64,000 nucleotides of DNA from Rugalucina vietnamica (GCA_964017185.1 OZ024875.1:49927986-49991985), one strand, 5' to 3'; counted from the stretch's first letter, positions 44,690 to 57,014 are shown. Numbers and translations are program-made. The notes: a model not told the origin generated them from the letters alone.

Positions 44690-44692
<3 letters not shown>

Positions 44693-45156
44693 AGTTTCAA
44701 GTATGTTAAATCATAGAATTATTTAATATTGGTGATAGCTCAGTGGATTTATGCAAGTAGTAAATTAGTATTTTTTGCCATAATATGAACCAGGCGATCC
44801 GAGATCGATCCATTTTTCTCCTTTTTTCTTTTCTTTTTTTCTTTCTGTTTCAATATAAATACATGTACTTAAATCTACGAACGTTTTATTTTTGTGATGC
44901 TTTACACTATTTCGTCTGCAAATCGAAACCAAATCTCTTTAACACCAGTGTTTGCCTTATACACTAAAATAAAAATAAAATAAAAATTGGACCCATTGGC
45001 CCCCCCTTAGAAATAATAGATGGGCTGCTTGTACCACTCCAAGCAAAGCGTATACGCTACTGACTGGCCATCTGATAACCGCTCAGGTCTGAGCCTGCCT
45101 TGAAACCGTGGTAAAGTCAAACCATCCATAGACATAAGCCTTACTTTGGAACTTTA

Positions 45157-45550
45157 TACTGATCCAAACACAACGCATCACGATTATGGCATGTTTTCGC
45201 ATTTCAATGAATTGTAAGACAGTCTACCATACATATGCTGGTCAGCAATCGCCTGTGAATGTGTTTGGTTTTCATAGTATGGACCATTGAGCTCGAATGA
45301 GATTGGCCAAAACGGTTATTTTGGTGGCATATGCGCCTCCTGAGAGATTCTGGAAGTCAGTTTTAATACAAATTGCTTCCTTTTGGATCGTGAAAAATGA
45401 TTAATTTCTTGAGACGCATAATACAGAATGTTACAACCAGATGTTGTTAGATGTGTCAATCGCCCGGCAATCTAATCCAGTGGAAATAAAGTTTATTTGT
45501 ATAACATAACAAATAAAACCGATGTTGCGTTATATACGTTTGGCTGAGTA
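45157..45550. mobile_element. Mariner-type MITE, short copy
   Basis: Deletion derivative of 38434-39337; TA stands on both sides. It lies within a SINE-like repeat: AACCATCCATA..AAGCC is on the left and TTTGAAGCACGTTTTGGATG continues on the right, as in the uninterrupted copy at 30960-31075. Confidence 0.75.
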
Positions 45551-45690
45551 TATTTGAAGCACGTTTTGGATGCCATGACATTCTAACGTCCCATGCCGAA
45601 ATGGAGGCAACGTATCTGCATGAACATAGCTGTTGACTGGGGCGTTAGGCATTAACTCCAACAAATTAACTAAAAACACAATGTATTCTA
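45551..45690 (+). mobile_element. SINE-like 3' region
   Basis: GAAATGGAGGCAACGT and CTGTTGACTGGGGCGTTA match the family at 52.4 kb. Confidence 0.65.
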
Positions 45691-45727
45691 TTGGCGTTTA
45701 TCAATACTGAACCAATGAATAAAAAAT

Positions 45728-45830
45728 GTGATTCGGTGGCTTAGTGGTAAGCTTGCATGTTGTCCTCTGTCCAGGCGGTCCGATTTCGAATCCAGTCTAG
45801 GTAATATTTTGTTGTTTTTTGGCCATCACA
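45728..45830 (+). mobile_element. tRNA-derived SINE head
   Basis: TGGCTTAGTGGTAAGC (box A-like) and GATTTCGAATCCAG (box B-like) lie 45 bp apart. No full cloverleaf. Confidence 0.6.
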
Positions 45831-46734
45831 TAAACACGTCCGCCATTTTTAGTTTACTATTAAATAAGATCAATCATAAGTTGTGTCCTATTGTTAGGAC
45901 TAAAGTTAGGACATCGTAAGGATGAGACATATTTTAACCGAAATTAGTACTAAGTTCAAACTTAGGATAAGATATATCTTAAAACGCTTTGTGAAACGAG
46001 CCCCTGGAATTTAAACATATCTCGTTTTCTGTTAGACTAGTAATCCAATCTGAAATTTTGAGACCAGGGAGGCCGGCTTGTTAATGGATGTAGACAATGA
46101 TATTCTGCTAGCCCAATGTCTGAGGAACAGCGTGAGGCTTGTCTACAGATTTGAAATTGACTGTGTACGTTAGTACAGAGGTCAAAGATCATGGAGTGCA
46201 AAATTGTTAAATTTCTTGATATTTTATGCAATGCATGGCTGAAAGCTCATAAATAAAGCTGGTTTGGTGTAATTTTAATGATTAATAGTGCAAAATATAT
46301 TTTAAATGATACTTTGCTCGCTGTATGGCACCAATTTGGTGAAAATTAGAATCAAAGTACTAAAGGTACTGATAGTGAAAGCGACTCATTTTTAACTTTG
46401 TCAGACATTGGAGGCTGGATTACCATTTTATGCAGTCAATATTATTTTGCTTCTCCAATCTGATTTAGGCCCGTCTGCAGATGTGAAAATGATTATTTAG
46501 GTCAGGACAGGGGTCAAAGGTCAATGAGTGCAATGAGTACCGAATTGCTAAAATTGTTCTACAATGTGGTCGATTTCGCTCCGAACCAGAACAAATGCAT
46601 TTCTTTATCAAGATTAACAAATTATTAAGTTTATCTTCCTGATAACAAGAAGAAATAATTCAGCTTATCTTATAATTAAATTCATAATTGTATTGGATAC
46701 TTGCCAGTACGGTTTATGGAACAGTGGGGTCCTA

Positions 46735-46870
46735 ATGACATTACGATGGCGAATGAATTTTCCCATAAAATAGAGGAAATGTCCCAACGTGACCAGAGCT
46801 TTGAATTGGGCGTAATGATTATCTAATCAAACAAATGGATTTGCATTACCAGACATTCAGAGCATACCTA
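46735..46870 (+). mobile_element. SINE-like fragment
   Basis: AGAGGAAATGTCCCAACGTGA and CCAGAGCTTTGAATTGGGCG are decayed forms of the 52.4-kb repeat. Confidence 0.5.
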
Positions 46871-49800
46871 CTGAAAATGAGCGAGCGGGGGTTCTTCCAT
46901 TCTATTAAAATTACTGCCCATTGAAAATTTGTCATATCGCATGTTTTGGAATTTAATCCATACAATAGTACACTAGTGTTTTACAAGAAGATTCTAATAC
47001 TGCAACTTATCTGTTCTGCAGTGTCACTTAAAGGGGATATATAAAAGTTATTTCAGAACCTTTTTGTTCTTTGTCTCCTGATCGCATTTGTTCTTTGGAC
47101 TTGTTAATTGAAAACTAAACCTAAATATACCCATCAGCTCAAAAGATATGGGAACGTATTTGAATAACAACATTATATTCATGTGAGAGTAGTCTCCCTT
47201 GGTGAAAAAAACATAAAAACCAAAATAATTCACTTAAATGATGATTTAAAGTTTTGAAACTGAAACAATAAGATGTATAAATGGTAAATTGTTTTTTTTC
47301 AAATGATAAGTTGTTTGTTTTAGTTGTTTGTTTGAATAATAATCAAAATTTTCCTATGTGCTTCTATGACGTCATAGTGGAACTTATGAATATTCATGAG
47401 ATAAAAAGCCAAATTACAAATCAAGCTAACACCGGAACCAGTCATGATAATTTGGTAAGGTTTTCGGCAATCAGTTTCTTTCATCAATGTCTACTTAAGT
47501 TTCACAAAATCAAAACCTTTGGATATGACCTTTAAATCGAGGAAGTGCTCATTGGTCCTGTGTTTATAATGACATTTGATAGTAAAAGCCGGCCAGACGC
47601 CCATCCATGCATGATTTCTTTCCTTCTAAGAGGCATTTGACTATTTTATGCTAAAGGCCAATATGTATACAATCATTTAAACACTCAGTATGTCATGCCA
47701 GGAACAAGTGTAAGTAAGTTGCTCTCAAGAAATAATCATAAACGATAAACTGGTTACTGTGCTTCTGATATCACTAGTGTCTCAACATTTTAGATAATAT
47801 AAAACGATTATTTTGATAGCTCACAAATCTTTTAATATAGCAATAAACTCAAGCTTACTTTGTAGCACATGAAGTGTGATGTTACTTTACATGAACTAGT
47901 ACAACTGAAAGGTGTTGAGGGTATTTCTGTAGGTTAAAGACGGAATTGGGTAGAATTGATTGAGGCATAACAATGCCAAGGGCAGGAAAACAACACTAGA
48001 GAGTAGGTATGCAAAAAGGCCCTCAATATTAGTGGTTCTGATAAAGCAGCTGGGTCAAGAAGGATAATTTCTATTTTGAAATTTGTGTGGTCATTGTGGT
48101 TCAGCTTAATGGACTACCCTGTTGAAAGATGCAAATGATAGTAACTCTCTTTGGCTCCATGTTGTCAAGTCTAAAGAGGCTTGAGTTGCCGTATGGCCCA
48201 TATTTTTCTCATGAATATGTTCCCTGCTCTTTAAGGATCTCAGTTTTATTTTTATTTGTTATTATTGCAGCTTGTGTTTTGCCATGTGGCGGCCCTAAAC
48301 GTCTCCCCCAAAATCATCCATATTGCAGATAATATTTAAATTTCCCATTGGTCCTTTGAGATCAGCGAGGGTATTCTAAGAAATCAGAAGATTATTGTCG
48401 ATTTAGATTCATTCTCAAACCAAAGTTCAGTATATTTGGTCTCATTTGGATTATACATGTACTAGTCTTTGTATCGACTGCCCTGTGGAAAGATGCAAAA
48501 TTATAGTAATTCTCTTTTGCTCCATGTTGCCAAATCTGAAGGGTCACTAAAGAAGCTTGAGAAGCCGAAAGCGCGGTATGGCCCATCTTTTGTCTCATGA
48601 ATACGCTCACTGCTGTTAAAAGATCTCAGTTGTATCTTATTATGACGGCTGTTTTGACATGTAGGGCTGTTAGGTACATACACAATAGTACCATTAGGCA
48701 GTTCTGACATCAAGGGTAAGAGTCGGCTGTAATGAAGCACATGTAGTGTCAAATAATGCACACACATTCAATATACACAAGCTATGTCTGACATACCTAG
48801 AAGCGAGCAACTTACCGAACATTGGATTATTTGTTCGGAGATGAGTGTTCTTCTAGATATCATATACCTTGCGACTTTACAACATATATAGGGCTGGGTG
48901 TAAGATTGTAAGCATCAGAGCTGTAGCAGGTGTTTCGAGGCTTAGTCCACATCGGACCTGTCTTGCTGCTATGTCGTTTACGTAGACCATGTCAGTGGCA
49001 TCCTGCATCAACGACTTGCAGATCAACCATTGGGAAACTGCTGTTTACGTTTGAGGGGTGAAATATATATTATGCCAGTTGTTAGCACATTTCCGAACCT
49101 GCTGAAGAGATTATGGGTCTCTATCTTGCAAGTATTGTTGAGCATGCGACATTTTGTGGCCACTGCTTGCGTCTTGGTCTCATTTTACTCATTTGTGCAG
49201 CAGAATATATATCGCTAAAACCAACAAATAGGTCTTCAACAAAGGCAATGACCATATGGCACACTGAACTTGTCTTGATTGGGTTCCTGCATTTTTTTTA
49301 TCACTTTTTGGGGTCCATAGCTGAATATCAACATATATCGGATTCGTTGAAGCACATGTGGAACTTAAGAGTTTGTACTTACGACTTAAATAATTCAGTC
49401 ACTTTATTCCTTTAATTTCATGCTTTGTCTCTATGGATAAAATCTAAGGGCATGACGGGAAGGTTAGTTACTGAAGCCACACCGTGTCTAGACTAGCCTC
49501 CCACAGGCAGGTTCATACAATTACATTCAATGCACATTTCTTTCACCAATTACCTACAAATACTCTTCGAGGATCAGAAAGGGTAACAAAAGCAATAGAA
49601 ACAGTTTCCTGAAAAGTACCCGACGTGAACGTCAACTGCAGGTCTGCTTCGTTGGGAATCAGACACGCTACCAATCAAATCAAGTATTTGTTCTCTGCAG
49701 CAAGTAGCACTATTAAAGAATTTCAAGACATCAAACTTCCTGTTGCAACTACATATCATTGTAATGACTGAACAATTGATAGGTGAAATAATTCACAAAT

Positions 49801-50200
49801 CCTTGTTGCAATATATATTTTGGGTTGATGACACTAAAACCCAGTTGGTGGGGTAATTCAACACTGACGGCACATTCATCTCATCTACCTATCATGGAAA
49901 CCAACATGTACCACCTGAGGAGGCTTAAGTTATTATTGTGTTAATGTCACATATAGCGTAACGGCGATATACTGTTCATCTAATACATAATGTATACAGA
50001 ATTTTATTCTCAATATATGCGTTACAAAGGTAACAATATGCGTTACAAAGGTAACTCAAACACTGTACAAAAGGTGATCTCTTGAAAATACAAAAAGAGA
50101 AACAAACAATGCTAGAAACAGATATCCTTGCTTCTACCTTTATTATCTATAAAATATCAGAAAATGTTTTCCATGGCGAAAAACGGACAAGAAACATTTA
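46871..50200. other. Gene-poor stretch
   Basis: No gene recognised. The only structure noted is a direct duplication (48108-48295 and 48476-48668). Short frames, for example 49574-49759 on the minus strand, have no recognisable motif. Confidence 0.4.
48108..48668 (+). repeat. Direct duplication, ~190-bp copies ~370 bp apart
   Basis: GAAAGATGCAAATGATAGTAA..GGCTCCATGTTG..TATGGCCCAT at 48124 recurs at 48488 as GAAAGATGCAAAATTATAGTA..TTGCTCCATGTTG..TATGGCCCAT. Confidence 0.8.
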
Positions 50201-50204
50201 TTTT

Positions 50205-50450
50205 ATTTTTATTTTATTTTTTTATTCAGTTTAACGTCCCTTTCAAGATTATTTCAGCTCATATGAGACGGGCCAATCTGTAGGTGGGGCGAAAACGGGA
50301 GAACCCCGAGAAAAACCACCTGACACACCCGCAAGCAGAACTTGGCTTGTCTCACATGTGGCCAGAGCGGGGCTCGAACCCACACCAGACACAGCGGTGA
50401 GATGATCGAATGGTTAAGTGCGGTAATGAAATATCAGCGCTCTTAAAGAA
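50205..50450 (-). mobile_element. SINE, best copy of its family
   Basis: On the minus strand: tRNA-like head with GGTTCGAGCCCCGCTC (box B), body CACATGTGAGACAAGCCAAG, and tail CTTGAAAGGGACGTTAAACTG followed by AATAAA-type repeats. The GACGTTAAAC tail is common in molluscan SINEs. Other copies are at 24955, 26130 and 14520. Confidence 0.8.
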
Positions 50451-51080
50451 ACATTTATGAAATAAGGTATTGCTGATATTGCAATGAGTATATAATTTTG
50501 CAATACATGTACACTTGTGCTGAATGACTAACCTATAAAGGAGCCCCAAAACTTCACAGCTTTTTGTCTTTATATCTTAATTGTTTGTAAGTGTTGCTCA
50601 AACAAAAACTAATATTTCGCGATGCATTTTATCCCAATAGACACAAACGCAAGTCTACTTCATAAAATTTGGGTACTTTCAGTACTTTGATTTGATATCC
50701 AAACCCTGGTATGCATCATTTGTAACTTATAAACATCTAATACAATGCATGAAGACTTCTTTTATTGCTTTATTTAAAATCAATGCAGAAAAAAATGAAG
50801 AAAAAGGCCATTGTTTTATCAAAATTTAACTTTTGAAATAAAAAATGCACTTGATGACCTTTGACCTCTGTAATTTGCATATAAGCCATTTGCTGGAGTG
50901 TAGACAGGGCAAATATTATTCAGCAAAGGTTACTGAACAATGTTCAATATAGAACTTTGCATTAACATTCCGGCCTCCCAAAAATGATTTCTAGCTGTCC
51001 CCTGAGAAATAGTTACCAGTCTATGTGTTATTATGTCTAATGTATATCGCGTTAACAGTGTAAGACACTGGGCATTATAA

Positions 51081-51104
51081 ATTAATTAATTAATTAATTA
51101 ATTA
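51081..51104. repeat. (TTAA)n microsatellite
   Basis: ATTAATTAATTA run. Confidence 0.9.
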
Positions 51105-51113
51105 TAGCTATAT

Positions 51114-51473
51114 ATGACTTCAAGTGCACCGCTTAATGTACCTGTAGAACGTAAGTTAACGTATTTACGATTTATTTTAAAGATAACTGAAAACCTTCAG
51201 GATGAGACCGTGATTACAGCTGCGTTATGGAGTGTTCAGTTGATAGAAAATAGAGATCAAGTTCAAGTAGAAATGGGAGAGCTTATAAAACAAACTAACA
51301 TAGAGATATATTTCGAAAATGGTTTCCCGTCTCCATATGACCTTAGCAGTTGGTGGAACCAACCAACCAACCAAGCAAATATACACATTTTCTCGAGTCT
51401 TTCACAATCTAGAATCGACCTGTTTTTAACATCTCGGTTGCAATTGGGTGCCGTTTTCCCAGTGGGCACATGA
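51114..51473 (+). other. Unassigned 119-aa ORF
   Basis: Frame MTSSAPLNVPVERK.. with an ordinary composition up to about residue 85. No motif recognised. It precedes the LINE remnant on the same strand and could be part of the same decayed element. Confidence 0.2.
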
Positions 51474-51639
51474 CGTCAAAATGACGTCATATCAACGTCG
51501 ATGTTTCTTTTTTAATCAAAAATTCAATTTCAAATATTCAATTTTTTATATCAATTTTGTGATATCAAAAAATATGGTACTTACAGTTCAACTATAAATG
51601 TTATTCTAACGAGCAAAAACACTTTTATAAAACTCTTTT

Positions 51640-52025
51640 ACCTCGGAAGGTTCTGATGACCAGGAATCCAACACTCTATTAGAGAATGTTGATAACGTTT
51701 TAAACAGTGATCAAAAAGAACCATGCGACGCAGATAATAAGCGAAAAAGAAATTAAAATTGCGTTAAAATATTAAAAACAAATAAACCGAGATGGCGTCA
51801 TTTTCTCAGAGTTCTGGTATCTGATACGTGAAGAATTTACACAAGTAATAAAACATATTTTCAATGTAAACAGACTATCTCCTAGTAAACACAACGCAAT
51901 ACTAAGTAAACGCTATTGTATAAAAAAGTGAACCAGAAGATATCCGAAATTCTTTTGAATGTAGATTATAAAATCATTACTAAAAATAGCGGAACGCTTC
52001 AAAAGTTTTAACCATATATAATACA
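51640..52025 (+). mobile_element. Decayed L1-like LINE fragment (reverse-transcriptase start)
   Basis: Around 51955-52005 the frame LLNVDYKIITK is the RT block normally written PISLLNxDYKIxxK. Upstream pieces read LKTNKPR, VLVSDT and IYTSNKTYF in shifting frames. Several stops and frameshifts make it dead. Confidence 0.6.
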
Positions 52026-52405
52026 GATAAAAAAGTCTTTGTCCGGGGTCGAATGTTTCCAGTTCCTCCAACGACCACAGGACCCAAAGGTGTGTTCCTT
52101 ATCTTTGTTCCCCATCGCAGGTATCCCTCATCGAAGGCCACCAGGGCTAGTTTTATAATGTTAAAGGTGCAAGTTTTGATGATTACATGTATAGACTGTA
52201 AGCAAGCAAGTAACTTTAACATAATTGATCAAGAATATGCTTAATTTTGGTGGTTAGTATATTATAGAACAGACATTGGCTTTGATAAATTGACGGACAG
52301 ACAAACCATCTGAAAAACAGATGCAGTGAAAGCACTGCAAGCCTCGCGATCATGACAATGTTGACATAATATTAACATCATATTAAGAACCTTAGTATCA
52401 TATAG

Positions 52406-52566
52406 TGGCTTGCTTGGGTGGTTGTATCTTTCAAGCACTTTTTGGACGTCATGACATCCTAATTTTGGGTAAAAGTCCCATGAAATGGAGACAACGTCCC
52501 GACATGACCATAGATTATGACTGGGACGTTAAGCACCAATTCAAACAAACAAACAAACAAACAAAC
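52406..52566 (+). mobile_element. SINE-like element with (CAAA)n tail
   Basis: GCTTGGGTGGTTGTATC, AAATGGAGACAACGTCCCGAC, GACTGGGACGTTAAGCACC, then six CAAA units. Best copy of the family seen at 29.5, 31.0, 45.6 and 46.7 kb. Confidence 0.7.
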
Positions 52567-52745
52567 ATATTTATAGTAGACTCATTCAGGATCATGTCTT
52601 GGAAAGCGTTTAAACTGGTTTATATGGTCAATATTTGTTGAAGCCTACTGTGAAAGTTTCTGAAATATCATTCACAACTTTCCTACGGAAATAGTTATTC
52701 CACAGAGAAAAAGTCGATTTAACTATTCATGAACCATATAAACAT

Positions 52746-52962
52746 GTGCCGCGTCATGAGAAAACCGGATTTTTGCCTGTGCGAAAACAAATGCGCAGAT
52801 CAGCTGTGCAGGAACTGCACAGCTGATCAGCGCCTTTGTTTTCGCTACACGGATAGCACAATTTCTATTCTTCTAAAATTCGAAATTCAAAGCTTCTGGC
52901 CTTCATCTGTGTTTAGTCCGGTTTCTGTCCGACCTACTGTTAGTTTTCTTATGGGAATGCTC
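52746..52962 (+). mobile_element. GAGCC-hairpin MITE, TGTGCAG stem variant
   Basis: First base changed (GTGCCGCGTCATGAG). Hairpin tip CTGTGCAGGAACTGCACAG. The right end is decayed. Confidence 0.85.
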
Positions 52963-53317
52963 ATACAAAACTCTTCAGCAGTAACTATGCTGAAGTCACT
53001 TACTAATTACGGGGGTATTCGTGAGTGGTTTTGTCTTTGCGTTTTTAGAGCCAGACTGCTACTATCGAGTATCTTGTACAGAGAAATGACGGCCACAGTC
53101 ACCTCTTTTAGCGCTAGATTTTTTTTTTTTTTTCTATTGAGTCGATGACGCTTTTTTTATCCAGCTTCACCGAAATTCAATGCTCTTCTTTTATTTTCTT
53201 TTATGATGTTTTTAATTGATATGATAATTACAAAATGAAAAACGGACACCAAATACTTCACTCATTGAAATACTCTTTTCAGTCCTACTGATGTGAAACC
53301 CTGATGACAAATAAGCT

Positions 53318-53412
53318 ATGTCATGAGGAAACCAGATTTTCGAATATGCGAAAACAAAGGCGCAGATCAGTTGTGCAGTATCTGCACAACTGATCTGCGC
53401 CTTTGTTTCGCT
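53318..53412 (+). mobile_element. GAGCC-hairpin MITE, hairpin half, TTGTGCAG variant
   Basis: Tip GTTGTGCAGTATCTGCACAAC; both arms carry the extra change. The stem lacks the usual A.A mismatch (GCGCAGATCAG faces CTGATCTGCGC). Cut off 12 bp before the next copy. Confidence 0.85.
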
Positions 53413-53424
53413 ATTCCTCTAAAT

Positions 53425-53658
53425 GAGCCATCTCGTGGGAAAATCAACAATGTGGTTTCCGAACAGGTCCGACACAACCCGAGCTGTACAAGCACAGAAA
53501 AGAGCTAGAAGCTTGAAATTTCGGATTTAAGTAGGAGAGGAATTGTACTATCCGAGTAGCGAAAACAAAGGCGCTGATCAGCTTCGCGGTTACCGCGAAG
53601 CTGATCTGCGCCTTTGTTTTCGCCTATGCAGATTGTTGGTTTTCCCATGAGATGGCTC
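53425..53658 (-). mobile_element. GAGCC-hairpin MITE, full copy
   Basis: AAAT is duplicated (53421-53424 and 53659-53662). Perfect tip CTTCGCGGTTACCGCGAAG. Adjacent to a partial copy in the opposite orientation. Confidence 0.9.
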
Positions 53659-53837
53659 AAATCCGAAATTTCAATTCTGTCACTGTACACTACAGGCCAG
53701 TTTGTGAAGACCGGATTTCTCCCGTAGTGGCTCGCATGGTATAGCTTTCGCTCGGCGACACAATAGAACCCTAGCTAGCCGAAAAAGTATTAAACTATTA
53801 CCATGTTAAGTTACTTAGTCTCTTGTTCATGCACACA

Positions 53838-53925
53838 ATCCGACACTGATGGGGCTCGAACCACCGACCTCTCGATCGATACGAGCCAGACGTTCTATTG
53901 TCAACCTCTAGGTTAATTTGGTCCG
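53838..53925 (-). mobile_element. tRNA-derived SINE head
   Basis: On the minus strand GGTGGTTCGAGCCCCATC is a good box B; CTAGAGGTTGACAATAGAACG occupies the box A side. Not a complete tRNA. Confidence 0.55.
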
Positions 53926-53929
53926 GCGA

Positions 53930-56900
53930 TACTGATCAGCATTAATACGAAACGCAATTAAACAATGTGCTTCAGGATATAATAAGACCAATTCGAGATT
54001 TTATCATCGAAATATTTTACATATGCCAACAGAGGCCACAATAAAACAACTGACAAATAAATATTTCGTGAGATCTGTATTGAATGTCTCAATAGTAAAA
54101 TACTATTATGTTAACCTTGTACAATTGTATAAGGATTATCAACCTTTCAAATAGTTTTAACATTACCATAACCATTTCGAACATTTTGACATGATTTGTT
54201 CAGACCCGATGGAATCAATTGGTGACCTTATTTTTTACCGGCGATGTTACGGTGGACGCCTAAAATGGCGTTTGTTTTGGTGCAGCGGTTGTCGTCGCAT
54301 TCTACTGGTATTTGTGTTTAGGCTTGAAATCTAGGTGATCTGAACTAAATACGTGCTGAACGGCAGTAGATCTACATTTCATTTGAAAATATACTTCATA
54401 CAATAAAAGTAGGCTAATTTACAAACGCGAGTTTCCTTTTTGTGTGGAAAAGCAAATGTTTATCACCCGTCTCTAATAATTCTCACTTGTCATTTTCACA
54501 GTTGATGACATATGAAATGTGCGAACCAAAGCGCAAAATAGATCTATATAAAAACAAGTAGATCTTTAAAGACAAGTTAGAGACTTATGGTTTATGGGGA
54601 AAATCGTAAAAATGCCTTTTTGCACATTTATGAATTTAAAATCCATGCGTGTTTTATATCCCTTCGACGAAACTCCGGCCACTTGCTTCTTGCAAGCAGA
54701 TTATACTCGTACAGAGACGGACGCCCGCATAGGGACAGACAAATCTATATCATATCACAACAACAATCCATATATTACCTTGACTTCCTATCGTATTTAA
54801 TGTCCGAATGACCACTCATATCCAAACGTTTACTGTCCACTCATATTCTCTCAGCAATATTGTATTCCAGTATAGACTAAAATTGTAAATGGACAAAAAT
54901 ATTTGCCGATGGTCTTATATTTGTCGATGGTCGCTGTTTATATAAAGGTTTACAATAGTGGACGTGATACGACGAAAAAATCAAATAAAAGCCTCGAATA
55001 AAAGCCTCTGGTTATAATGTGTTTCTTTCACCTTTTGCCAATCTTGTATAAGCCGAGAAAACCTGATTATTGAAAAACTACACAACGAAAGGCGTAGATC
55101 AGATGCAACTGATGTAGTATAGCAGGTCAGAGCCTTAAGTTGGTTTCGATACGCAGATAACACCGGCCCTTGCTCCAGTCCTTAAACCACATACATACAG
55201 TCGTCCGACGCATTACAGCCCGTTTAGTCATTGTATGTCTGGTCGGGAAGTTTCATTAAACCACGAGGACAGATTTTCTCCATTTTTCAATAGAATTGTG
55301 GAGAAAAGATAATTATGACAATAAAATATACAAAATGAAATTCGAACAGCGAAAACCCATACCCTAACCGCTGTGCGACCGTCTACACGAGATTCCAGAT
55401 TTTCTTATACTTTCAGAGAAGACCGAGAAAACAATGCGCATATGCTTGTTGAGCCAATTTTGTTGTGTTACGGCTCAGATAGCTGCGGATATCGAGCGTA
55501 ATGACCATACTGGACTTTCACAGAGAAGCAACAATAGACGACATTATGACCATAAACGAAATTAATATTTCAATCCAGCTAAGTGGAGACACAAAAAAGT
55601 CCCTACAATGTTTGCTCTCTTGTGGGCAGCACTTGTGTATGATACAGTTATTTAGCTAGTTCCGAATCTTGACCAGTTCCGAACCGCATGGCCTATTCAT
55701 CACGATTTACAAAACAGGGATAAGATTTAAAAACAAATCGTTTGTATGATCTTGAAGTCCATCACTGTGGTGATGATGTCAGACTTTGACAGCTTATCTG
55801 CATGCTGAAAATACTTCTTCGCAATAACATGTCGTATGATCTTGAGAACTTATTTTGCACTTGTATAATTATCAGTGTACTGCATGTTTCCGCAGAATGC
55901 ATCGACCTGATGTTAATTCCTTTTCAACATTCCAACATTCATTCAAGCAAGATAAATGAACGTTTTATCGATTTTTATTCAGTGAAAGCCGAGTAATTAT
56001 TCAGTCTCGAATCAGCAAAACCGATTATTATATTTCTTAAGTAGGTGAACGATTTACTTCTGCTCCGTCTAAGGCCCTGTTCATGACCAAAACACACCAG
56101 ATAGTCAGTGCAATTAATTCAACCACACTGCAACGAAATGCTTTCAAATGTCCTATCGTCGGTTTATCAGTAACAGCAGCGCAATTGTCAATGTTCGGTA
56201 GTTCTACGTAATAATAAATGTGAGAAGTCCCTGGATCCTTTAACACCATACACAATTACGCAATCGAGGCTGTTGTGTTTTTACAAGTGATTCGAAACTG
56301 GAAAAATGATTCGGAACACAATAGTACACAGCTGATTCACAATGAAACAATCTGGATACCACTATTTAATAGAATGATTTAAAATAGTAAGATAAAATAG
56401 ACAGCTTTAAAACAGTAAGTACAAATTCAGTTTGTTTGGAAACCGCGTTGAAAGAAAAGTGATTCGGAACTGGTAAAATTACTGTTAAATTTGAAAGTAA
56501 GTCAGACAAACGAGAAGGATTGAGACAGAAAATTTGTCTCATAGAAAAAAGACAAAATACAAATAGATCTGCGAATGTTTTTGATTTGATTATGAATGTT
56601 TTTGGTTTCCTTAAAACATTAACGATTAACAAACTGACCGAAGAATCGTGTTTCGCTTTGATGAAGGGCCGAACTCTTCGCCCAGTGAGTCAGTCTCGCT
56701 CTAGTGCGGTTACGTTGCGATTTAATTTAGGTTGCCTGTTTATTCCGACGGACTGGCTGTTGTACACGTCACCAGTTTTGTTTTTGTTGGTGCTAACCGG
56801 ATGGCTACCTCACTGGGAAAGAGCTAGTCATCTTGTTCTTCATGCTTGTTGTTGATGTTCTTGTAATGCATCAATCTCCAACCAGATTTCTTGGTTTGGA

Positions 56901-57000
56901 CTTTGAATTTAATTGATTGAAATTTTAAGCTTTCACTGGATGATGAAAAACATTGGGCTGTTTTAATGTCTGTGAAGCACGACGGCAATAAAAATGTAAA
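53930..57000. other. Gene-poor stretch
   Basis: No gene recognised. The phrase AGTTCCGAA / GATTCGGAAC recurs (about 55665, 56288, 56462). A 52-aa frame at 55501-55659 (+) starts MTILDFHREATIDDI, reminiscent of a GNAT N-terminus, but nothing follows. The frame 56520-56855 has no motif. Confidence 0.4.
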
Positions 57001-57008
57001 TATTTGTT

Positions 57009-57014
57009 TTTATT
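57009..57014 (-). promoter_or_regulatory. Candidate polyadenylation signal of the GNAT gene
   Basis: AATAAA on the minus strand, 166 bp beyond the stop codon. Confidence 0.45.

Larger units (their letters stand above)
42771..46002. mobile_element. Possible element with GCTCGTTTCAC ends, interrupted
   Basis: AGCTCGTTTCACGAAG at 42771 and CTTTGTGAAACGAGCCCC at 45987-46004 are inverted. CTTAGGA / ATATCTTAT words lie just inside both. A retroposed insert, a mariner-type MITE and SINE pieces lie between. Two separate elements sharing ends is an alternative. Confidence 0.5.

Noticed and set aside
44119-44700. Long minus-strand frames of MYVCMYVC repeats, up to 193 codons
   Set aside because: They follow from the CATA four-base repeat and a poly-A run; no start context or domain.
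45728-45800. tRNA gene
   Set aside because: Promoter boxes only; spacing and stems do not give a cloverleaf.
49030-49415. Overlapping plus-strand frames of 62 and 100 codons
   Set aside because: No recognisable motif, and composition changes along the frame.
56520-56855. 111-codon frame with a hydrophobic stretch
   Set aside because: No family resemblance, no splice signals or neighbours to support it.
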